Source: Natronolimnobius baerhuensis
GTDB taxonomy: Archaea; Halobacteriota; Halobacteria; Halobacteriales; Natrialbaceae
Reading direction: 5' to 3'
Assembly (NCBI RefSeq): GCF_002177135.1
Contig: NZ_MWPH01000001.1
Span: forward strand, 1,178,001-1,242,000
Length of the DNA: 64,000 nucleotides
Below the pieces are notes generated by a model, which ran no database searches, was not told the DNA's origin, and was given only the letters and a program-made list of their open reading frames with translations. Below, piece after piece: positions 7,944 to 16,960 of this stretch. A program made the translations under genes and the position numbers. The stretch's first letter is position 1. The number at the start of each line of letters is the position of its first letter.

Positions 7944-8064
7944 CGACTAGAGGCCTCCAGGGTCGTTATTGTGAGCAGTGGTTCTCGGGGTATTTTAACA
8001 TATCGGGATCCGAGAGAAGATGCAATAGTTGCCGCGAGTGAGGACCCCACGACTGACTACCAAA

Positions 8065-10218
8065 TCACTCGAGTTCGCTCGAAATCGTCTCGCGTAGGTC
8101 ACTAATCGTCGCAGCCTCGGTCTCGAGCGTCTGCTCGCCGACCGTAATCTCGAGGCGGCCGTCCGTCGTCGCCGAGCCAAGGTCGACGACCGGCGCAACG
8201 CCATCGAACGCCTCGCGAACCGCATCGGGTGCGGTCGTCTGAATCAGGATGCGACCCGGCTGTTCGTGGAACAATGCGCCAGCAGGGTCGGCAGTCGAGA
8301 GGCTGACCTCGAGGCCAGCCGTCTCGGTGACCATCTCTGCGAGCGCAACGGCGAGTCCGCCGTGGCTCACGTCGTGGGTCGCAAGCGTCGCGTCGTCGTC
8401 TGCGACCGTCGCAATCGTCTCGATGAGTGCGGCTGGCTCCTCGGGCAGCGTGGGGAAGACGTCACTTCCATCGTGTTGGCCGAGGTACTCGGACCCACCG
8501 AGTGCGAATGACTCGAACTCGAGGCCGAGGTCACCGACGAGCAACAGAGACGACTCGCTGTCGGACTCGACCGCAAGCGGTGGCGCGTCGTAGCCGGCTT
8601 TCGTCCCGACGAGTGCGAGCGTCGGCGTTGGCGGAATCGGTCCGGAGACGGAGTCGTTGTACAGCGAGACGTTCCCGCCAACGACGGGTGCCTCGAGTGT
8701 GGCACACATGTCGGCCAGTCCATCGACGATTGCTTTGAACCCGCCGTAGACGTCGGGTTTCTCGGGGTTGCCGCCGTTGAGACAGTCGACTGCCGCAAGT
8801 GGCGTTGCCCCTTTCACGGCGACGTTCGTCGCGTTCTCGAGGGCAATCGCCTGTGCGCCCTCGTACGGTGCGGTGGCGGTCCAGTTCGGTGCAGCACCCG
8901 ATGAAATCGCCAGCCCCGTCTCGGCTTCTCGGACAGCAATGATCGCGGCATCGTCGCCGGGACCGACGCTCGTTCGAATGCCGACCTCGTGGTCGTACTG
9001 TCGGTAGACCCAGCGCTTCGAGGCCGTGTTCGGACTCGAGACGATGGTTTCGAACGCCGACTCGAGGTCAGCGTCGGGAAGGTCGGGTTCTGGCTGGTCC
9101 GGCTCATCGGCGGGGAGGTCGTTCATCGGCGCGCCCTCGCCGAGGAAGTGCGCGTCGACGTCGACGACGGGTTCACCGTCGAACGTGCACGTATAGTTCC
9201 CGTCAGTCACTTCGCCGATGACCGAACAGCCCAAATCGAATCGCTCGGCGATGTCGGCCACGCGGTCGACGTTCTCGGGGGCGACCTCGTAGCACATCCG
9301 CTCCTGAGATTCGGCGAGTAGAATCTCGAGAGCGTTCATGTTCGGTTCGCGCTGGTGGACGCGCTCGAGTTCGATGTGTGCGCCGAGGCCACCTTTGGCG
9401 ACGAGTTCGCTCGAGGCACCGCCCAGCCCGGCCGCGCCGAGGTCGCGGGCGGATTCGATGAGTTGTTCCTCGATGAGTTGCTCGTTGGCTTCGATGAGCA
9501 GTTTCTCGGCGTAGGGGTCGCCGACCTGGACCGCGGGGCGGTCTTCAGTTTCGGCGTCCTCTGCGAGGTCCTCGCTCGCGAAACTCGCGCCGCCGAGGCC
9601 GTCGCGGCCCGTCGCGTTACCGACGAGAACGAGTTTGTTCCCCGGTTCCTGTGCGACCGCGGTGACGAGTCGCTCTTCGTCGGTCAGGCCGACGCAGGCG
9701 ACGTTGACGAGCGGATTGCCCTCGTAGTCGTCGTGGAAGTCAACGCTGCCCGCCACAGTCGGAACGCCGATACAGTTGCCGTAGTGGCTGATTCCCTCGA
9801 CGACGCCCTCGAAGAGGTACTTCGAGTGCTCGCGGTCGAACCCGCCGAAGTACAGCGAATCGGCGAGTGCAATCGGGTATGCCCCCATCGAGAGCGTGTC
9901 ACGGACGATGCCGCCAACGCCCGTCGCAGCCCCGTCGAAGGGATCCACGTAGGAGGGGTGGTTGTGGCTCTCGATTCCCATCGTGATGTAGGTGTCCTCG
10001 TCCCCATCGCTGTCGGGCAATGCGACGACTGCGGCGTCGTCACCTGGTCCGATGACGACCTGCTCGCCCTCGCTCTCGAACGCCGACAGCAACGGTCTCG
10101 AGGAGCGGTACGCACAGTGTTCGCTCCAGAGGTTCTCGAACAGCGCCGCCTCCGCCGGGGTCGGCTCTCGCCCCAGTTCCTCGACGACGAGTTCGCGGTC
10201 CGAATCGGCAAGACTCAT
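8065..10218 (-). CDS. purL: Phosphoribosylformylglycinamidine synthase II
   Basis: A 717-aa small-type PurL, the synthase subunit that uses ATP and ammonia delivered by PurQ (with PurS) to convert FGAR to FGAM in purine synthesis. It shows the conserved N-terminal [15 protein letters not shown] with H34, the metal/ATP segment [29 protein letters not shown], and the duplicated second half ([46 protein letters not shown]). The length matches archaeal and Bacillus PurL (about 720-740). No purQ or purS lies beside it. A TGCACG inverted repeat sits about 45 nt upstream of the ATG. Confidence 0.97.
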   Translation of the reverse strand: MSLADSDRELVVEELGREPTPAEAALFENLWSEHCAYRSSRPLLSAFESEGEQVVIGPGDDAAVVALPDSDGDEDTYITMGIESHNHPSYVDPFDGAATGVGGIVRDTLSMGAYPIALADSLYFGGFDREHSKYLFEGVVEGISHYGNCIGVPTVAGSVDFHDDYEGNPLVNVACVGLTDEERLVTAVAQEPGNKLVLVGNATGRDGLGGASFASEDLAEDAETEDRPAVQVGDPYAEKLLIEANEQLIEEQLIESARDLGAAGLGGASSELVAKGGLGAHIELERVHQREPNMNALEILLAESQERMCYEVAPENVDRVADIAERFDLGCSVIGEVTDGNYTCTFDGEPVVDVDAHFLGEGAPMNDLPADEPDQPEPDLPDADLESAFETIVSSPNTASKRWVYRQYDHEVGIRTSVGPGDDAAIIAVREAETGLAISSGAAPNWTATAPYEGAQAIALENATNVAVKGATPLAAVDCLNGGNPEKPDVYGGFKAIVDGLADMCATLEAPVVGGNVSLYNDSVSGPIPPTPTLALVGTKAGYDAPPLAVESDSESSLLLVGDLGLEFESFALGGSEYLGQHDGSDVFPTLPEEPAALIETIATVADDDATLATHDVSHGGLAVALAEMVTETAGLEVSLSTADPAGALFHEQPGRILIQTTAPDAVREAFDGVAPVVDLGSATTDGRLEITVGEQTLETEAATISDLRETISSELE

Positions 10219-10260
10219 TCACTTCAGTGATGAAAGCCGGTCGGTAAATGGGTTTCTATG

Positions 10261-10274
10261 TGCACGTTCGTGCA
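10261..10274 (-). promoter_or_regulatory. Inverted repeat upstream of purL
   Basis: TGCACG-TT-CGTGCA, a perfect 6-bp dyad with a 2-nt spacer, lies 43-56 nt upstream of the purL start, around or just upstream of where the BRE/TATA would be. An operator for purine-responsive control is possible. I know of no proven match, and the call rests on symmetry and position only. Confidence 0.35.
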
Positions 10275-10302
10275 TCACATGACAACGAGACAATATCCCG
10301 TC

Positions 10303-11547
10303 TCAGGATTGGTTACTCTCACTCGAGTCGGATGGCACGGCTCCGAGTGAGAACAGTACGATGAAGCCGACGATGGTGAGAACGAGTCCGACGACGAGGC
10401 CGCGAAACACCTCGTCGAACGTGAGCCCCTGCTCGACGAGCCAGCCGACGGCAAACGGGCCGACAGCGTGGAGTGGCATCATGGTCGCGCTGAAGATGGC
10501 ATACGCACTTCCACGGTGGGCATCAGAAAGCGACGCAAGGACGTACGTATCCGAGACGGGAAAGAGACTGTGGATGACAAAGCCCATGATTGCACTGACG
10601 GCGATGACGCCCGCAAGCGACTGGACAATCGTGAGTGCATACAGGGTCCCGGCGAACGCGGCGGTGATCGCGAGCAAGAGCGGAATAAACGGCAATCGAT
10701 CCGCGAGCGACCCCATGATCCAGAACGCCGGCAGTCCGGTGGCGAACATGACGGTCAACAGCGTGAGTGCGACGCCATCAGAGAGTCCCTTCGAGTCGAC
10801 CAGATACGTCGCATAGAGATTGAACACGCCGTTCCAGACGAGGCCGATGAAGCCAACCAGTGCGACCGCCGTCACGATAAGTCGCCAGTTCGCTAACAAC
10901 GCAGCCCGAAGGTTCCGGTCGGCCGCTCCAGCGTCGGGCAACGTCGCCCGCTTTGCGAGTACGTAGAAAACGACCGTCGAGCACAGCGAGACGAATCCGA
11001 TTGCCAGAAAGATCACTCGCCAGCCGGCAAGCGGCCACAGTGTAATCGCCAGCACGATGCCGACGAACGCGGGCGCGATCACTGCGGCAAACTGTGCGGC
11101 GATACCGTGAATGCCGATCATCCGACCGACACGTTCCGGAAAGAGTTCGCTCACGAGCGGGTTCGCCGACACGAAGTAAACACCGCTCGCGACGCCCATG
11201 AGCAACGCACCGACGTAGAGCATCTCGAGTGAGACCGATGCGGCCGCGACTATCGATGACCCCGTCATGATGATGCCACTCCAGAGGACGATGGTGTGGC
11301 GCGGATACTTGGTGAGCAAGTAGCCGGTCGGCAGCCGAGGCAGTGTCGACCCAACCCAGGCCAGCGTCGCGAGCAAGCCAACGGCCGCCGGCCCAACCCC
11401 AAAGACGTCCCGCAGCGGCTCGAGCAGTGGCGCATAGATGAGCCGGCCGAGATTGACGAGAAAGACCAGCGTACAGAGCGAGCCGAACAGTCTCGTCCGA
11501 CTGGTCGGACGGTCGCCGCCGGGGAGCCTGCTCGTCACCGAGTTCAT
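10303..11547 (-). CDS. MFS transporter
   Basis: A 414-aa integral membrane protein with about 12 hydrophobic segments in two six-helix halves. The MFS loop 2-3 motif appears as STLPRLPTGYLLTKYPRH (the G...D/R(R)xGRR/K region in degenerate form), and the central loop between helices 6 and 7 is short and charged. The first helix region (VFLVNLGRLIYAPLLEPLRD) is typical of haloarchaeal nitrate/multidrug-type MFS members. The substrate cannot be inferred. The downstream purL is on the same strand 84 nt away, with its own dyad. The PHP/asparagine-synthase-like pair diverges about 110 nt upstream. Confidence 0.85.
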   Translation of the reverse strand: MNSVTSRLPGGDRPTSRTRLFGSLCTLVFLVNLGRLIYAPLLEPLRDVFGVGPAAVGLLATLAWVGSTLPRLPTGYLLTKYPRHTIVLWSGIIMTGSSIVAAASVSLEMLYVGALLMGVASGVYFVSANPLVSELFPERVGRMIGIHGIAAQFAAVIAPAFVGIVLAITLWPLAGWRVIFLAIGFVSLCSTVVFYVLAKRATLPDAGAADRNLRAALLANWRLIVTAVALVGFIGLVWNGVFNLYATYLVDSKGLSDGVALTLLTVMFATGLPAFWIMGSLADRLPFIPLLLAITAAFAGTLYALTIVQSLAGVIAVSAIMGFVIHSLFPVSDTYVLASLSDAHRGSAYAIFSATMMPLHAVGPFAVGWLVEQGLTFDEVFRGLVVGLVLTIVGFIVLFSLGAVPSDSSESNQS

Positions 11548-11658
11548 AGCTCTGTTCTCGAGTGAAGCCCCTCAAGCGTTCTGGCTTGATGCCCCCCACC
11601 GACGACAGTGGCAACCGGGACCGGGGTGCTTTTGATCACGCTGCCCGAACTACCACGC

Positions 11659-12345
11659 GTGCTGTCGGTCGAACTCCACGCTCACTCGTCGCTATCGTAC
11701 GACGGCCGCGACCCGGTGTCGCTCATCTTAGAGCAAGCCGAGGCCATCGGCCTCGATGCGATTGCGGTGACCGATCACGATGAGATTGATGCCAGCCTCG
11801 AGGCCGCAGAACGCGCCCCCGAGTATGGACTCGTGGGTATCCCGGCAATCGAAATCTCGAGCAAGGCCGGCCATATCCTCGGACTGGGCGTCGAGCGCGC
11901 TATTCCACCAGGGCTGTCCTACGAAACGACGCTCGAGGCGATTCGCGAGCAAGGCGGGATTGCGATTATTCCACACCCGTTTCAGGAGTCCCGACATGGC
12001 GTTATGGGCCGAATTTCGCGCAAACAACTCGCGAAAGGCGACGCAATCGAAGTGTACAACTCTCGACTGCTAACCGGCCGTGCGAACCGGCAAGCCGACC
12101 GATTCGCACAGTCACACGACCTCCCACGGACTGCCGGCAGCGACGCCCACATCAGCGAAATGGTCGGCCAGGCAGTCACTCGCGTTGACGCCGACGAACG
12201 AAGCGCCGAGGCGATTCTCGAGGCGATTCGCGAGGGAAAAACCTCGGTCGAAGGCAAACGAACACCGTGGCATATCAGCGTCCGGCAGTTCGCCGGCGGC
12301 GTCACGCGGCGTCTCAGAAACGGTATGCCGGGGGTGTGGCAATGA
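11659..12345 (+). CDS. PHP-domain metal-dependent phosphoesterase
   Basis: A 228-aa PHP protein with the full set of metal-binding segments: VELHAHSSLSYDG (HxH), VTDHDEID, IPHPF and AGSDAHI. Such proteins hydrolyse phosphoesters (for example RNase AM/TrpH types acting on 3',5'-bisphosphates or 5'-RNA ends). I favour the GTG at 11659 because a TATA-like CTTTTGATC lies about 30 nt upstream and the family fold starts immediately; a GTG at 11608 in the same frame would add 17 residues without homology. It overlaps the next gene by 4 nt (ATGA), so the two are translationally coupled. Confidence 0.88.
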   Translation: MLSVELHAHSSLSYDGRDPVSLILEQAEAIGLDAIAVTDHDEIDASLEAAERAPEYGLVGIPAIEISSKAGHILGLGVERAIPPGLSYETTLEAIREQGGIAIIPHPFQESRHGVMGRISRKQLAKGDAIEVYNSRLLTGRANRQADRFAQSHDLPRTAGSDAHISEMVGQAVTRVDADERSAEAILEAIREGKTSVEGKRTPWHISVRQFAGGVTRRLRNGMPGVWQ

Positions 12346-13481
12346 CGCTTCGCGGCGCGAGCGAGGAAATCGTTCGTGATGCTCTCGAGCGTGTCGATCC
12401 GCTGCCCGGAACCGCCGGCTTCGCAGGCGAACTTGACGGGCAACTCGTCCGCGACGTCCTCGGGCGCGAACCGCTATTTCTCGAGCGCGCCGAACCGACC
12501 GAGCCACGATGGGCGTTCGAACCTGCCACACTCGAAGAGCCGATTGCAGTTCCAGCAGGGACCGCACTCGAGGGAACCGACGCGACTGCGTCGGCGGACA
12601 CACCGACGGTCGACCGCCACTGGACGCTTCCCACCCCCGAACCGGTTTCGGATCAGGCGACCGCACTCGAGGACCTCGACGACGCGATTCAAACGGCACA
12701 CAGCGCTGCAACAGCGGCTGAACGCGACATCGCCGTTGCCTTCTCGGGCGGCGTCGATTCCGCACTCGTCGCTGAACTTCTCGATGCACCGCTGTACGTC
12801 GTCGGCTTTCCGGATAGTCACGACATCGAGGCCGCCCGCACCGCTGCCGAGGCGATGGGTCGAGACCTGACGGTTGTCGACCTCGAGCCCGCAGACCTCG
12901 AGCGCGCGGTGCCCAAAATCGTCCGCGCGACGGGGCGGACGAACGCGATGGACATCCAGATCGCCCTCCCGCTGTATCTCGTCGGCGAGCGCGTCGCCGC
13001 AGACGGCTTCGACGCGCTCGCGGTCGGGCAAGGCGCGGACGAACTCTTTGGCGGGTACGAAAAGGTCGTTCGCCTCGACCACCGCGTCGACGCTGAGACG
13101 ACCCGCGGCGCGGTCCGCGAGCAGATTCAGAGCCTGTCCGAGCAACTGCCGCGTGACGTGCTGGCGATTCGGGCAACGGGACTCGAGCCCGTTGCTCCGC
13201 TGCTCCACGATGCCGTCGTCGACGCCGCGTTACGGCTGCCGGACGATCTATTGGCCGACGAAGAAACTCGCAAACGCGGGTTCCGACAGGTCGCCTCGCG
13301 GTATCTCCCTGACGACGTTGCGATGCGAGACAAAAAGGCCGTCCAGTACGGTAGTCTCGTCGCCCGCGAAATCGACCGACTCGCGCGACAGGCGGGCTAC
13401 AAGCGCCGGATGGACGACCACGTCGACAAGTACATCGCGTCGTTGCTCGAGGACGAGCCGACAACCCCGGCGGCCGAGTAA
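12342..13481 (+). CDS. Asparagine-synthase-like ATP pyrophosphatase
   Basis: A 379-aa protein with the C-terminal (synthetase) domain of asparagine synthase but no N-terminal Cys-dependent glutaminase domain. The PP-loop is AFSGGVDSALVAELL, and the downstream signature is VGQGADELFGGYEKVV. It can activate a carboxylate or amide by adenylation; without a glutaminase it would need ammonia or a partner, so asparagine synthesis is possible but not certain. The N-terminal 120 residues (GELDGQLVRDVLGREPLFLE) look like a remnant of the glutaminase fold without its catalytic Cys. I start at ATG 12342, which overlaps the PHP gene by 4 nt. The function of the pair is unknown. Confidence 0.82.
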   Translation: MTLRGASEEIVRDALERVDPLPGTAGFAGELDGQLVRDVLGREPLFLERAEPTEPRWAFEPATLEEPIAVPAGTALEGTDATASADTPTVDRHWTLPTPEPVSDQATALEDLDDAIQTAHSAATAAERDIAVAFSGGVDSALVAELLDAPLYVVGFPDSHDIEAARTAAEAMGRDLTVVDLEPADLERAVPKIVRATGRTNAMDIQIALPLYLVGERVAADGFDALAVGQGADELFGGYEKVVRLDHRVDAETTRGAVREQIQSLSEQLPRDVLAIRATGLEPVAPLLHDAVVDAALRLPDDLLADEETRKRGFRQVASRYLPDDVAMRDKKAVQYGSLVAREIDRLARQAGYKRRMDDHVDKYIASLLEDEPTTPAAE

Positions 13482-13590
13482 TCGACTGCGTCGGATCAGT
13501 TACTGGTGCTATCGTACGCTTCGCTGCAGTCCCATTTATCGCGAAGGAGTTGTTTGGAGTACGCTCGAGTAACGGAAGAGACGCAGAGAA

Positions 13591-14682
13591 TCAGTCTTCA
13601 GTTTCGGTCGGAAGCGTGCTATCCGGCGTATCCGAGGTGTGTTCGTTGACCGTGCGGCGGTTTGCCTCGCCGATGCGGTCGGAGGCTTCGGCGACGACGT
13701 CCTCGACGTGTTCCTGGACTGGGCTGTCGTCGTCTTTGACGATTGGCCCTTTGCTGCCGTCGGCACCGAAATCAGGATGGATCGGGATGCGACCGAGCAG
13801 TGGCACGTCGTAGTTGTCGACAATGGTATCTGCGCCTTCGGTCCCGAACAGACCGTGTTGGTCGCCACAGGACGGACAGACGAACGAACTCATGTTCTCG
13901 ACGACGCCGAGTACTGGCGTGTCGTGCTTGTTGAACATCTGAATCCCCTTGCGGGTATCCTCGAGGGCCATCTCCTGGGGTGTCGTGACGACGACAGCAC
14001 CCGTGACAGGCATCGACTGCAGCAGATTCAACGTTGCGTCGCCGGTCCCCGGCGGCAGGTCGACGATGAGGTAATCAAGACGGCCCCACTCGACGCCATC
14101 TAAGAACTTCATCATGAACTTGTTGACCATCGGGCCGCGCAGGATTGCGGGGTCGTCCTCTTCTTCCATCATGAAGCCCATGCTGATGATCCGGACGCCG
14201 TCCGAGCGCGGCGGGACGATGTCCTCATCGGGTGTCACGCCAGGGTCGCTCTCGACCGGCAGGATTTTCGGGACGTTCGGGCCGTGAATGTCCGCGTCTA
14301 GGAGGCCGACCATTGCACCGCGTTTCTCGAGGCCGGCAGCAATATTCGCTGCAACTGTCGTCTTCCCGACGCCACCTTTTCCGGAGGCGACGGCGATGAC
14401 GTTTCGCACGCGCGGGAGGACCTCGTCGTCGAAGCCGTGTTCTTGGCCGACGTGGGCGCGCAGGTCAGCCTCGAGGCCGACCTCGTCACAGAGTTCCCGG
14501 ATCTGGTTGCCCAGTTCCATTTCGGAAGGTGCGTATGGGGCGTTAAAGGCAAGTGAAATGCGGGCGGTTTCGTCGTCAATCGTGACATCGTTGACCAGAC
14601 CGAGCGAGATAATGTCCTCGCCGATATCGGGGTCCTCGACGTCCTCGAGTTTGATCTTGAGTTCGTGTTCTGTGATACTCAT
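13591..14682 (-). CDS. Mrp/NBP35-family Fe-S cluster carrier ATPase
   Basis: A 363-aa Mrp/ApbC protein. Residues 1-80 form the MIP18/DUF59 domain; residues 95-335 are the deviant-Walker P-loop ATPase with GKGGVGKT at 101-108, Walker B-like YLIVDLPPGTGDA, and the bridging CxxC in SFVCPSCGD. Family members hold and transfer [4Fe-4S] clusters. The C-terminal tail is acidic and Thr-rich. I start at MSITEHELKI; the upstream in-frame extension is not conserved in character. It is the last gene on this strand after the Fe-S/NrfD redox operon, about 105 nt from the small membrane gene, so a cluster-delivery role for that operon is attractive but unproven. Confidence 0.92.
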   Translation of the reverse strand: MSITEHELKIKLEDVEDPDIGEDIISLGLVNDVTIDDETARISLAFNAPYAPSEMELGNQIRELCDEVGLEADLRAHVGQEHGFDDEVLPRVRNVIAVASGKGGVGKTTVAANIAAGLEKRGAMVGLLDADIHGPNVPKILPVESDPGVTPDEDIVPPRSDGVRIISMGFMMEEEDDPAILRGPMVNKFMMKFLDGVEWGRLDYLIVDLPPGTGDATLNLLQSMPVTGAVVVTTPQEMALEDTRKGIQMFNKHDTPVLGVVENMSSFVCPSCGDQHGLFGTEGADTIVDNYDVPLLGRIPIHPDFGADGSKGPIVKDDDSPVQEHVEDVVAEASDRIGEANRRTVNEHTSDTPDSTLPTETED

Positions 14683-14788
14683 GGTGCGTCGATAGGAGTT
14701 AGTGCACTGAAAGAGACCGACGGGGATACGTGTGATGGTTCGGGGCCGCAACTGACGCTGCGAGAGGTGGTGATGAAGCCACCCGTCG

Positions 14789-15106
14789 CTATGGTGGCCC
14801 GGCTGATCCGATTGGCTCCGGTGCGCCGCCGAAGAAAACGATACCGATGAGCACCGTTAGGAAGAACATTGGAACCCACATCCCCGCCGTGATCCCAATG
14901 AGGTAGACAACACCCATCCCGCCGAGTTTCGTATCGCGTGGAACGCCAGCGAACCACGCAATGATCATGACGTAGATCGGCACGAGGACGACACCGAAGA
15001 TGATCCAGGTCCCAATGTTCGGAAAACCGGTCAGCCCCTCAGTGCCGTCGTAGCCGTGATAGAGCACCAGCGACAACGCCTCAACGATTGTGGTATGGAG
15101 TGACAT
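14789..15106 (-). CDS. Small membrane protein of the redox operon, copy 2
   Basis: A 105-aa protein with two or three membrane segments (GTWIIFGVVLVPIYVMIIAW; MGVVYLIGITAGMWVPMFFL and FLTVLIGIVFFGG). It is almost identical to its neighbour at 15231-15548 from residue 17 onward (shared YHGYDGTEGLTGFPNIG), while the first 15 residues differ. I start at the ATG 3 nt inside a possible GTG, which gives the same length as the paralogue. It probably acts as a small membrane subunit of the Fe-S/NrfD complex. A 125-nt gap separates it from the paralogue, so it may have its own promoter. I do not recognise a named family. Confidence 0.8.
   Translation of the reverse strand: MSLHTTIVEALSLVLYHGYDGTEGLTGFPNIGTWIIFGVVLVPIYVMIIAWFAGVPRDTKLGGMGVVYLIGITAGMWVPMFFLTVLIGIVFFGGAPEPIGSAGPP
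14808..15066. repeat. Direct duplication, copy 2 (partner at 15247-15505)
   Basis: This 259-bp stretch aligns without gaps to 15247-15505 at a constant offset of 439 bp and is roughly 88% identical by eye; most differences are synonymous. It covers nearly the whole coding region of the small membrane protein except the 5' end. It marks a tandem gene duplication kept under selection. Confidence 0.9.
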
Positions 15107-15230
15107 CACTATAGTTCCCAGACACCCTCGAGCAGGGTCGTGCTAGTGCATGCGCTCTCAAGGCAGTTTCTCGAGTGACTCACAGTGAGATCAAGCGCGC
15201 AAAAAATCGGTGTCGAAATCTGCGGGCGGT

Positions 15231-15548
15231 TTATGGACCGGGCGAGCCGATTGGTTCCGGTGCGCCGCCGAAGAAGACGATGCCGATGAGCACCGTCAGG
15301 AAGAACATCGGAACCCACATCCCCGCCGTAATGCCGACGAGGTAGACGACGCCCATGCCGCCGGTTTTCGTATCACGGGGTGCGCCAGCAAACCATGCGG
15401 CGATCATGACGTAGATCGGCACGAGGACGACACCGAAGATGATCCAGGTCCCGATATTGGGGAACCCAGTCAGTCCCTCGGTCCCGTCGTAGCCGTGATA
15501 GAGCAGTTCTGGCGAGATCGATGCGAGTGCAGCGATGAGTGAGTTCAT
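15231..15548 (-). CDS. Small membrane protein of the redox operon, copy 1
   Basis: A 105-aa membrane protein, paralogue of the gene at 14789-15106. The N-terminus (MNSLIAALASISPELLYHGY) differs, then FPNIGTWIIFGVVLVPIYVM and the rest are nearly identical. Two or three helices are predicted by hydrophobicity. Its ATG overlaps the NrfD gene's stop by 4 nt, so it is translationally coupled and most likely a subunit or assembly factor of the same complex. It ends with a short Pro/Gly-rich tail. A run of six T (minus strand, about 15206-15201) shortly after the stop may end some transcripts. Confidence 0.85.
   Translation of the reverse strand: MNSLIAALASISPELLYHGYDGTEGLTGFPNIGTWIIFGVVLVPIYVMIAAWFAGAPRDTKTGGMGVVYLVGITAGMWVPMFFLTVLIGIVFFGGAPEPIGSPGP
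15247..15505. repeat. Direct duplication, copy 1 (partner at 14808-15066)
   Basis: Partner of the 259-bp repeat at 14808-15066; same orientation, offset 439 bp, no gaps. Similarity starts inside the C-terminal codons and stops about 14 codons after the start codon, so the translation-initiation regions are unrelated. Confidence 0.9.
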
Positions 15549-16960
15549 GCGTTCACCTCCTGTTCAGTTGCTTTGTCGTGGGTTGAGTCGTGATCGTGTT
15601 CGTCTCCGTGTCCGTGGTCTCCGCGAAGGTGTTCAACGGCGTGGAGTTCCACGACGGGAACAACTCGCGAGAGCGTAAGGAAGAACAGCGTCACCATCCC
15701 AATTGTTCCTGCGAGCGACAGCCACTCGATTACACTCGGGAAGTACTCACCAGGGGTTGCCGCGTAGATTTCGAACTCAGGGTGCAGGAAGCCTTCGATG
15801 ACGAAGATCAGCTTCTCGAGGAAGGTGCCGGTAAGGACCGCCACTGCGGCGACGATTGCTCGTCCCTTCGTAAACAGCGATGGCCGAATCGTCTGTGCGA
15901 AGATGTACACGAGCGTCAGGAGGACAAGCCCCATCGCGGAGAGGTACATCCAGTGGCCAATCGTTGCCTCTTGTGCGACTTCCGTGCTGACGGGTGCAGC
16001 GAAGAGACCGGTAACGTTCTGCTGGAGCTGCAACCAGAGGAACAGCAGGCAGAAAAAGCCGAGCCAGAGGAGCAGGCCACGGAAGACGTCATCCGTCATG
16101 ATGTGGTCCCAGTCGTAGGCGCGGCGGAACGCGTAGGCAACGATGATCACGCCACTGATCGCCGAAGTGAGTGCAATCGTGAGGAATTGTGGTCCCTGCA
16201 CGGCACCGAACCAGGCTGGCATGCCTGGCAGGACGGCGAACAGCCACGGAATCACTCCGCCGTGAAGTAGGAGTGGTGCCATGATGATGATCGCCAGCGC
16301 GAGCCACCAGACCATCCGCTCGACGATTTGATCTTCTTTCTCGGAGTAGCCGATGGTCATGGTCTTGTAGATCGGCTCGTAGACGTTCGGCAGCTGTCGG
16401 CCAGCAACCGTTGGTCCAGAAGTCGGCAGCTGATCACGCAGGCGCGTGACGTCATACCGGAGCGTGAGTCCGAGATACGTTGCGGTCAGGACGAAGTACG
16501 CCGTAATGACCGTCACGTCCCATACCAGCGGCGAGTTATTGATCGTAATGTGATAGTGGCCGATAACGCTCGTGACCATCCGGTCCGGACGACCCATGTG
16601 GACAATCACGTAGAAGCCAGCCGCAGAAAGGCCGGCAAGCGTCAGCATCTCGGCGAGGCGGGCAACCGGCATGTACCGATCCATCCCGAGCAGTCGGACT
16701 GCGGCAGAAAGGATAATCCCGCCGTGAGCGATCCCGACCCACCAGATGAACGCCCCGATGTACAGCCCCCAGGTGGCACCGCCGCCGGTCCCCCAGTCGG
16801 AGAGCCCGGTGACGATCATCCCCTGTTGAAGCTGGTACGCCCAGGCGACGAGAAACGCGCCAAACGCCAACGCGGAGACTCCCGCGAGCAGGAAATACTT
16901 CTTCGTAAACAGGTTAACTGGCCGGAGGATGTCCTCCTCGGATGGCGTCTTCGTGCTCAT
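15545..16960 (-). CDS. NrfD/PsrC-type integral membrane quinone-reactive subunit
   Basis: A 471-aa polytopic protein with about ten hydrophobic segments, matching the long NrfD/ActC form. Typical features are the first helices FLLAGVSALAFGAFLVAW and a helix pair around ITINNSPLVWDVTVITAYF. NrfD subunits exchange electrons or protons between membrane quinones and a partner Fe-S protein. The cytoplasmic C-terminal tail is rich in His and Asp (HGHGDEHDHDSTHD), which could bind metal. It overlaps the Fe-S gene upstream and the small membrane gene downstream by 4 nt each, so these three genes form a tight operon. Confidence 0.92.
   Translation of the reverse strand: MSTKTPSEEDILRPVNLFTKKYFLLAGVSALAFGAFLVAWAYQLQQGMIVTGLSDWGTGGGATWGLYIGAFIWWVGIAHGGIILSAAVRLLGMDRYMPVARLAEMLTLAGLSAAGFYVIVHMGRPDRMVTSVIGHYHITINNSPLVWDVTVITAYFVLTATYLGLTLRYDVTRLRDQLPTSGPTVAGRQLPNVYEPIYKTMTIGYSEKEDQIVERMVWWLALAIIIMAPLLLHGGVIPWLFAVLPGMPAWFGAVQGPQFLTIALTSAISGVIIVAYAFRRAYDWDHIMTDDVFRGLLLWLGFFCLLFLWLQLQQNVTGLFAAPVSTEVAQEATIGHWMYLSAMGLVLLTLVYIFAQTIRPSLFTKGRAIVAAVAVLTGTFLEKLIFVIEGFLHPEFEIYAATPGEYFPSVIEWLSLAGTIGMVTLFFLTLSRVVPVVELHAVEHLRGDHGHGDEHDHDSTHDKATEQEVNA

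Noticed and set aside
12112-13464. A 450-codon Arg-rich frame antisense to the asparagine-synthase-like gene
   Set aside because: Arginine-rich composition is typical of shadow frames here; the plus strand has the PP-loop.
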